Positions 60,631-64,000 of a DNA stretch of 64,000 bases are shown piece by piece (position 1 is the stretch's first letter; each line of letters starts with the position of its first letter). Made by a program: the position numbers and the translations under genes. The notes beneath the pieces are model-generated. The model worked only from the letters and a program-made list of their open reading frames with translations, did no database searches and was not told the origin of the DNA. The stretch is from positions 62,001 to 126,000 of the forward strand of contig OMVW01000001.1 in assembly GCA_900314595.1 (NCBI GenBank), written 5' to 3'. This DNA is from an uncultured Dialister sp. (GTDB taxonomy: Bacteria > Bacillota > Negativicutes > Veillonellales > Dialisteraceae).

Positions 60631-61746
60631 ATGAAACCAGAAGAAATGATTGGAAAAGTTCTCCGGGAAGGACATACGACCGGGGCAACTGCAGCTGGTG
60701 CAATGAAGGCAGCCATTTTAGCAATAAGGGGGGAGTTCCCGCATCAGGTGACTGTACTTTCTCCTCAGCGGCAGGAACTTGTCATTCCAGTGGAATCTGC
60801 TGCCGCAGAAGGGAAAAAGGGGACTGCCACATGCCTGAAAGATGCTGGGGACGATCTGGATTGTACGAATGGTACGCCCATCATTGTTACGGTTGAACTT
60901 TCCGATAAACCGGGAATGGAATTAAAAGCGGGTAAAGGAGTCGGTATAGTTACACGCCCGGGGCTTCAGGTTCCTGTCGGGAAGCCGGCTATTAATCCTG
61001 GGCCCCAAATCATGCTTCGTTATGTTTATGAAGAGCTGATTGGCAGAGATAAGGGCCTTACCGTTACCGTCAGCATACCTAAAGGTGAAGAACTTGCAAA
61101 ACAGACATTAAATCCTGCCATAGGAGTAAAGGGTGGTATTTCGGTTCTGGGTACTACCGGTATTGTAAAGCCAATGAGTGAAGATGCCTATAAACGTTCG
61201 CTGGCACCTCAGGTCCCGGTGGTCTGGGCATCAGGATATCGGACTGCAGTTCTTTGTCCCGGACGTATTGGGGAAAATGCGGCGAAAATCATGGGGATAC
61301 CGGAGGGGGCCATTATCGAAACCAGTAACTTTATTGGATTCATGATGGAACAGTGTATTGCCCGCGGTTTTGATAGAATGCTCCTTGTTGGTCATATGGG
61401 AAAACTTGTCAAAGTGGCCTCCGGCAGTTTTCATACTTATAACAGGAACAGTGATGGCCGTATGGAAACTATGGCGGCTTATGCTGCCATGAATGGGGCA
61501 TCTTCGTCAGTGGTCAAAGAAATCATGGACTGCAATACAACCGATGGTGCTGCTATCATTATTCATCGTGAGAATCTGGATATGATTTATTCCCAGATGG
61601 CTGAGCGGGCTCAGGTGCGTTCAGAACGATATATTTTTGGCAAATCTAAAGTTGGTATTATTTTTGCAGGCATGGATGGATCTATCCAGGCTATGAGCAG
61701 TCATGCAAAGGAGATTCTGGAAGAAAATAAATGGATCATAAAATAA
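60631..61746 (+). CDS. cbiD: Cobalt-precorrin-5B (C1)-methyltransferase
   Basis: 371 aa from ATG 60631 with AAAAGGA about 6 bases upstream; ATG 60625 in frame lies too close to it. The opening LREGHTTGATAAGAMKAA and the block IETSNFIGFMMEQCIARGFD are typical of CbiD. It methylates C1 of cobalt-precorrin-5B in the anaerobic branch of cobalamin synthesis. It heads cbiD-E-T-F-G, and its last codons overlap cbiE by 16 bp. Confidence 0.95.
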   Translation: MKPEEMIGKVLREGHTTGATAAGAMKAAILAIRGEFPHQVTVLSPQRQELVIPVESAAAEGKKGTATCLKDAGDDLDCTNGTPIIVTVELSDKPGMELKAGKGVGIVTRPGLQVPVGKPAINPGPQIMLRYVYEELIGRDKGLTVTVSIPKGEELAKQTLNPAIGVKGGISVLGTTGIVKPMSEDAYKRSLAPQVPVVWASGYRTAVLCPGRIGENAAKIMGIPEGAIIETSNFIGFMMEQCIARGFDRMLLVGHMGKLVKVASGSFHTYNRNSDGRMETMAAYAAMNGASSSVVKEIMDCNTTDGAAIIIHRENLDMIYSQMAERAQVRSERYIFGKSKVGIIFAGMDGSIQAMSSHAKEILEENKWIIK

Positions 61747-62357
61747 TTGTGGCCGGTATAGGGCCGGGAAGCAGGGATTTTATCCTTCCCAGGGCATTAA
61801 AGGCGATTGATCAGTCTCATTACCTTGTAGGCGGTCATCGAGCTCTATCGGACTTTGCACACGAAGGTCAGGAAACTTATCCTGTTACAGGGAAACTTTC
61901 TCTTCTTGCTAAATGGCTTGAAAAAGCGATTGCCAGTGACGATGTGGTTGTCATGGTCAGCGGGGATCCCGGCTTTTACAGCCTTCTTCCCTGGTTGAAG
62001 AAAAAATTCAATTCCTGTCCTGTAGAAGTTATTCCTGGAATATCTTCGGTACAGGCTGCGTTCTGCCTTATAGGTGAGCCCTGGCAGGGAGCTTTATGGC
62101 TTTCGTTTCATGGTCGTATTCCTGAAGAACAGGATACCGACTATCAAAAGGGCAAGAAACTGGCATTTCTTACGGATCATGAACATAATCCTGCATTTAT
62201 TGCCGGTTATCTTATAAAACAGGGATGGCCCGAAAATACAAGGGCCGCAGCTTGTGAACATATTTCCTATGAGAATCAGCATGTTTCTGAATCCACTCTG
62301 GCAGAGATGACCGAGCTGGATGGCTTTGGTGAATCAGTAATGGTGGTGATAGGCTAA
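61731..62357 (+). CDS. cbiE: Cobalt-precorrin-7 (C5)-methyltransferase
   Basis: 208 aa. The SAM-dependent tetrapyrrole methylase fold is shown by IVAGIGPGSRDFILPRALKA, VVMVSGDPGFYSLLPWL and VEVIPGISSVQAAFC. CbiE methylates C5 and works with CbiT, which is encoded next; the two are fused in some species (CobL). Translation is coupled to cbiD by the overlap. Confidence 0.93.
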   Translation: MDHKIIVAGIGPGSRDFILPRALKAIDQSHYLVGGHRALSDFAHEGQETYPVTGKLSLLAKWLEKAIASDDVVVMVSGDPGFYSLLPWLKKKFNSCPVEVIPGISSVQAAFCLIGEPWQGALWLSFHGRIPEEQDTDYQKGKKLAFLTDHEHNPAFIAGYLIKQGWPENTRAAACEHISYENQHVSESTLAEMTELDGFGESVMVVIG

Positions 62358-62358
62358 G

Positions 62359-62943
62359 ATGTACAATTTCGGTATTAATGATGAGGAGTTTATTCGGGGA
62401 AAGGTACCGATGACAAAAGCCGAAATCCGGGCCATGGTCATGGTCAAGGCGAAAATCCGTCCGGAAGATACGGTTGCTGACATCGGTGCAGGTACAGGGT
62501 CTATTTCTATTGAGGCTGCACTGGCTGCCTTTAATGGAAATGTATATTCAATTGAGAGAAATCCCGATGGAATTCAGCTTATTCGTGAGAATGCAAATAA
62601 ATTTGGTTGTGAAAATATTCATACCATTACCGGCACGGCACCGGAGGCCATGGATGAGCTCCCTCCATTGGATGTCATTATTATTGGTGGATCCAGCGGG
62701 AATATGCATGAAATTCTGGATCGATGCGAAGCGCTTCTGAAAAAGGGAGGACGCATTATTCTTACTGCCGTTACAGCTGAGACGACAGGTGAAATCGTCA
62801 GGGAATTTGATGGCCGGGCTTTCCGGCTTGAGGGTTTTCAGATGCAGATTAACAGGCTTAAAAAGCTGGGGCATTATCATTTGTATAACCCACTAAGTCC
62901 TGTTTTTATATTTACAGCAGAAAAAGTTGAGGAGGAATTGTGA
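62359..62943 (+). CDS. cbiT: Cobalt-precorrin-6B (C15)-methyltransferase, decarboxylating
   Basis: 194 aa. GKVPMTKAEIRAMVMVKAKI and the SAM-binding VADIGAGTGSISIEAA are hallmarks of CbiT. IIGGSSGNMHEILDRCEALL is also conserved. It methylates C15 and decarboxylates the C12 acetate chain. It starts 1 bp after cbiE and ends overlapping cbiF. Confidence 0.94.
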   Translation: MYNFGINDEEFIRGKVPMTKAEIRAMVMVKAKIRPEDTVADIGAGTGSISIEAALAAFNGNVYSIERNPDGIQLIRENANKFGCENIHTITGTAPEAMDELPPLDVIIIGGSSGNMHEILDRCEALLKKGGRIILTAVTAETTGEIVREFDGRAFRLEGFQMQINRLKKLGHYHLYNPLSPVFIFTAEKVEEEL

Positions 62944-63716
62944 TGGGAAAGCTTTACTTTATAGGTGCAGGTCCAGGGGATCCGGAATTGATCACTCTCA
63001 AAGGAAAAAGACTGATCAGTGAGGCGGATGTAGTCATTTATGCTGGGTCTCTGGTGAATCCTGATATCCTGAAATTTGCCAGGGAAAATGCTGAAATTTA
63101 TAACAGTGCCACTATGAATCTGGATGAAGTGCTGGCTGTTGAGATTGAAGCATTAAAGGCAGGAAAAGTGGTTGCCCGCGTACATACGGGAGATCCTGCT
63201 ATTTATGGAGCTATCCAGGAACAGATGGATGGACTTCGCGCAGCCGGGATTTCTGAAACCGATTTTGAGGTTGTGCCAGGGGTCAGCTCTTTCCTTGCTA
63301 CGGCAGCAGCTCTCAAACAGGAATATACACTACCCGGTATTTCTCAGACCGTCATTATTACAAGAATGGAAGGACGGACACCGGTTCCGGTGAAGGAAAA
63401 GCTGTCTCTCCTGGCATCTCACCAGGCCACTATGTGTATTTTCCTTTCTGTACATGCTATTGAAAAAGTAATGGATACGCTGAAAGAGGGAGGATACCCC
63501 GGAGATACTCCGGTAGCTATTGTTGCCCGCGCTACTTGGCCGGACCAGAGGATTTTCCGCGGTACTATTGATACGATTGCCGATATTCTCCATAAGGCAA
63601 GCGTGGTGCGCCAGGCTATGATTGTTGTTGGAAAAGTGCTTGATACTGAATATGACCTGTCAAAGCTTTACGACAGCAAGTTTACAACCATGTTCCGTAA
63701 AGGGACTGATGAATAA
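62943..63716 (+). CDS. cbiF: Cobalt-precorrin-4 (C11)-methyltransferase
   Basis: 257 aa from ATG 62943, 7 bases after GGAGG; a GTG at 62940 is an alternative. KLYFIGAGPGDPELITLKGK and VIYAGSLVNPDILK are typical, with RVHTGDPAIYGAIQEQMD and VVPGVSSFLATAAAL forming the SAM pocket. It methylates C11 of cobalt-precorrin-4. The stop shares one base with the cbiG start. Confidence 0.95.
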   Translation: MGKLYFIGAGPGDPELITLKGKRLISEADVVIYAGSLVNPDILKFARENAEIYNSATMNLDEVLAVEIEALKAGKVVARVHTGDPAIYGAIQEQMDGLRAAGISETDFEVVPGVSSFLATAAALKQEYTLPGISQTVIITRMEGRTPVPVKEKLSLLASHQATMCIFLSVHAIEKVMDTLKEGGYPGDTPVAIVARATWPDQRIFRGTIDTIADILHKASVVRQAMIVVGKVLDTEYDLSKLYDSKFTTMFRKGTDE

Positions 63717-64000
63717 TGAAATGTGCTATAATTTCAGTTTCCAGAACGGGAGCACTTCTTGGCAGCCGCGTAAAATCCGGTATTACAGGGGATATAACCC
63801 TGTATGAGAGAATCGGCGCAGAAAGTGGAAATCCCGCGGAATATTTCCGGCGTACTCTGAAATTGACAGCTGAGATATTTTCAGATTATGATGGGCTGCT
63901 TTTTATTATGGCATCAGGCATTGCGGTACGGGCTGTTGCTCCTTTGATAGTAAGTAAAGCCCGTGATCCGGCTGTTCTTGTCATGGATGAATGCGGAAAA
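63716..64000 (+). CDS. cbiG: Cobalt-precorrin-5A hydrolase, N-terminal part
   Basis: 95 codons before the window ends; the gene runs on. The start ATG 63716 shares a base with the cbiF stop (TAATG). The block GLLFIMASGIAVRAVAPLI, then SKARDPAVLVMDECGK, is the typical N-terminal domain of CbiG. The enzyme opens the delta-lactone ring of cobalt-precorrin-5A, giving precorrin-5B for CbiD. It is the marker gene of the anaerobic cobalamin route. Confidence 0.92.
   Translation, partial: MKCAIISVSRTGALLGSRVKSGITGDITLYERIGAESGNPAEYFRRTLKLTAEIFSDYDGLLFIMASGIAVRAVAPLIVSKARDPAVLVMDECGK

Overview
The window reads as chromosomal core DNA from a Gram-positive-lineage anaerobe, about 45% GC by eye. FapR, a T-box before thrS, the infC-rpmI-rplT leader, YacP/Rae1 and a class II aldolase point to Firmicutes. 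An anaerobic-type cbi cluster and the overall gene set suggest Negativicutes (Veillonellaceae, Dialister-like); that placement is inference, since no 16S gene or search is available. Genes are packed into co-oriented operons, nearly all on the + strand. Only gerM-amidase, an FMN oxidoreductase and fba lie on the - strand. No insertion sequences, prophage, CRISPR arrays, tRNAs or rRNAs were seen.

Layout. 1-4.8 kb: end of rlmB, rae1, secG, rnr, smpB and an unrecognised protein with a thrice-repeated motif. 4.9-9.8 kb: envelope genes (GerMN lipoprotein, AMIN amidase, polysaccharide deacetylase lipoprotein, phosphodiester glycosidase, anchored unknown). 9.8-11.2 kb: pyrF-pyrE. 11.3-12.4 kb: FMN oxidoreductase (-). 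12.7-19.6 kb: fatty acid synthesis, fapR-plsX-fabH-fabD-fabG-acpP-fabF, then rnc. 19.8-26.7 kb: uvrB-uvrA-uvrC. 26.9 kb: rpmF with a structured leader. 27.4-31.2 kb: an ABC importer of the TrpXYZ type with two binding proteins. 31.4-34.9 kb: rpsO, pnp, dut, nudix.

35.4-50.7 kb is the most unusual block. It holds a giant CobN/ChlH-type chelatase subunit, a radical SAM/SPASM-like protein, ChlI-type and ChlD-type AAA+ subunits, an ECF-type transporter (S-like protein with a large extracytoplasmic domain, fused double ATPase, T protein), a membrane-anchored beta-propeller and an ABC exporter. Most neighbours overlap by a few bases. The set looks like one functional unit for handling a metal or metallated tetrapyrrole across the membrane; the substrate is unknown.

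50.8-64 kb: phosphoglucomutase, a polar amino acid ABC ATPase and permease without a binding protein, an unknown protein, T-box-thrS, a HutP-family protein, leader-infC-rpmI-rplT with a probable AUA start for infC, fba (-), yajQ, and the start of an anaerobic cobalamin operon, cbiD-E-T-F-G, cut by the window end.

Regulatory RNA is abundant: T-box (thrS), infC leader attenuator, structured leaders before rpsO, rpmF, the TrpX-like gene and fabF, and strong intrinsic terminators at most operon ends.
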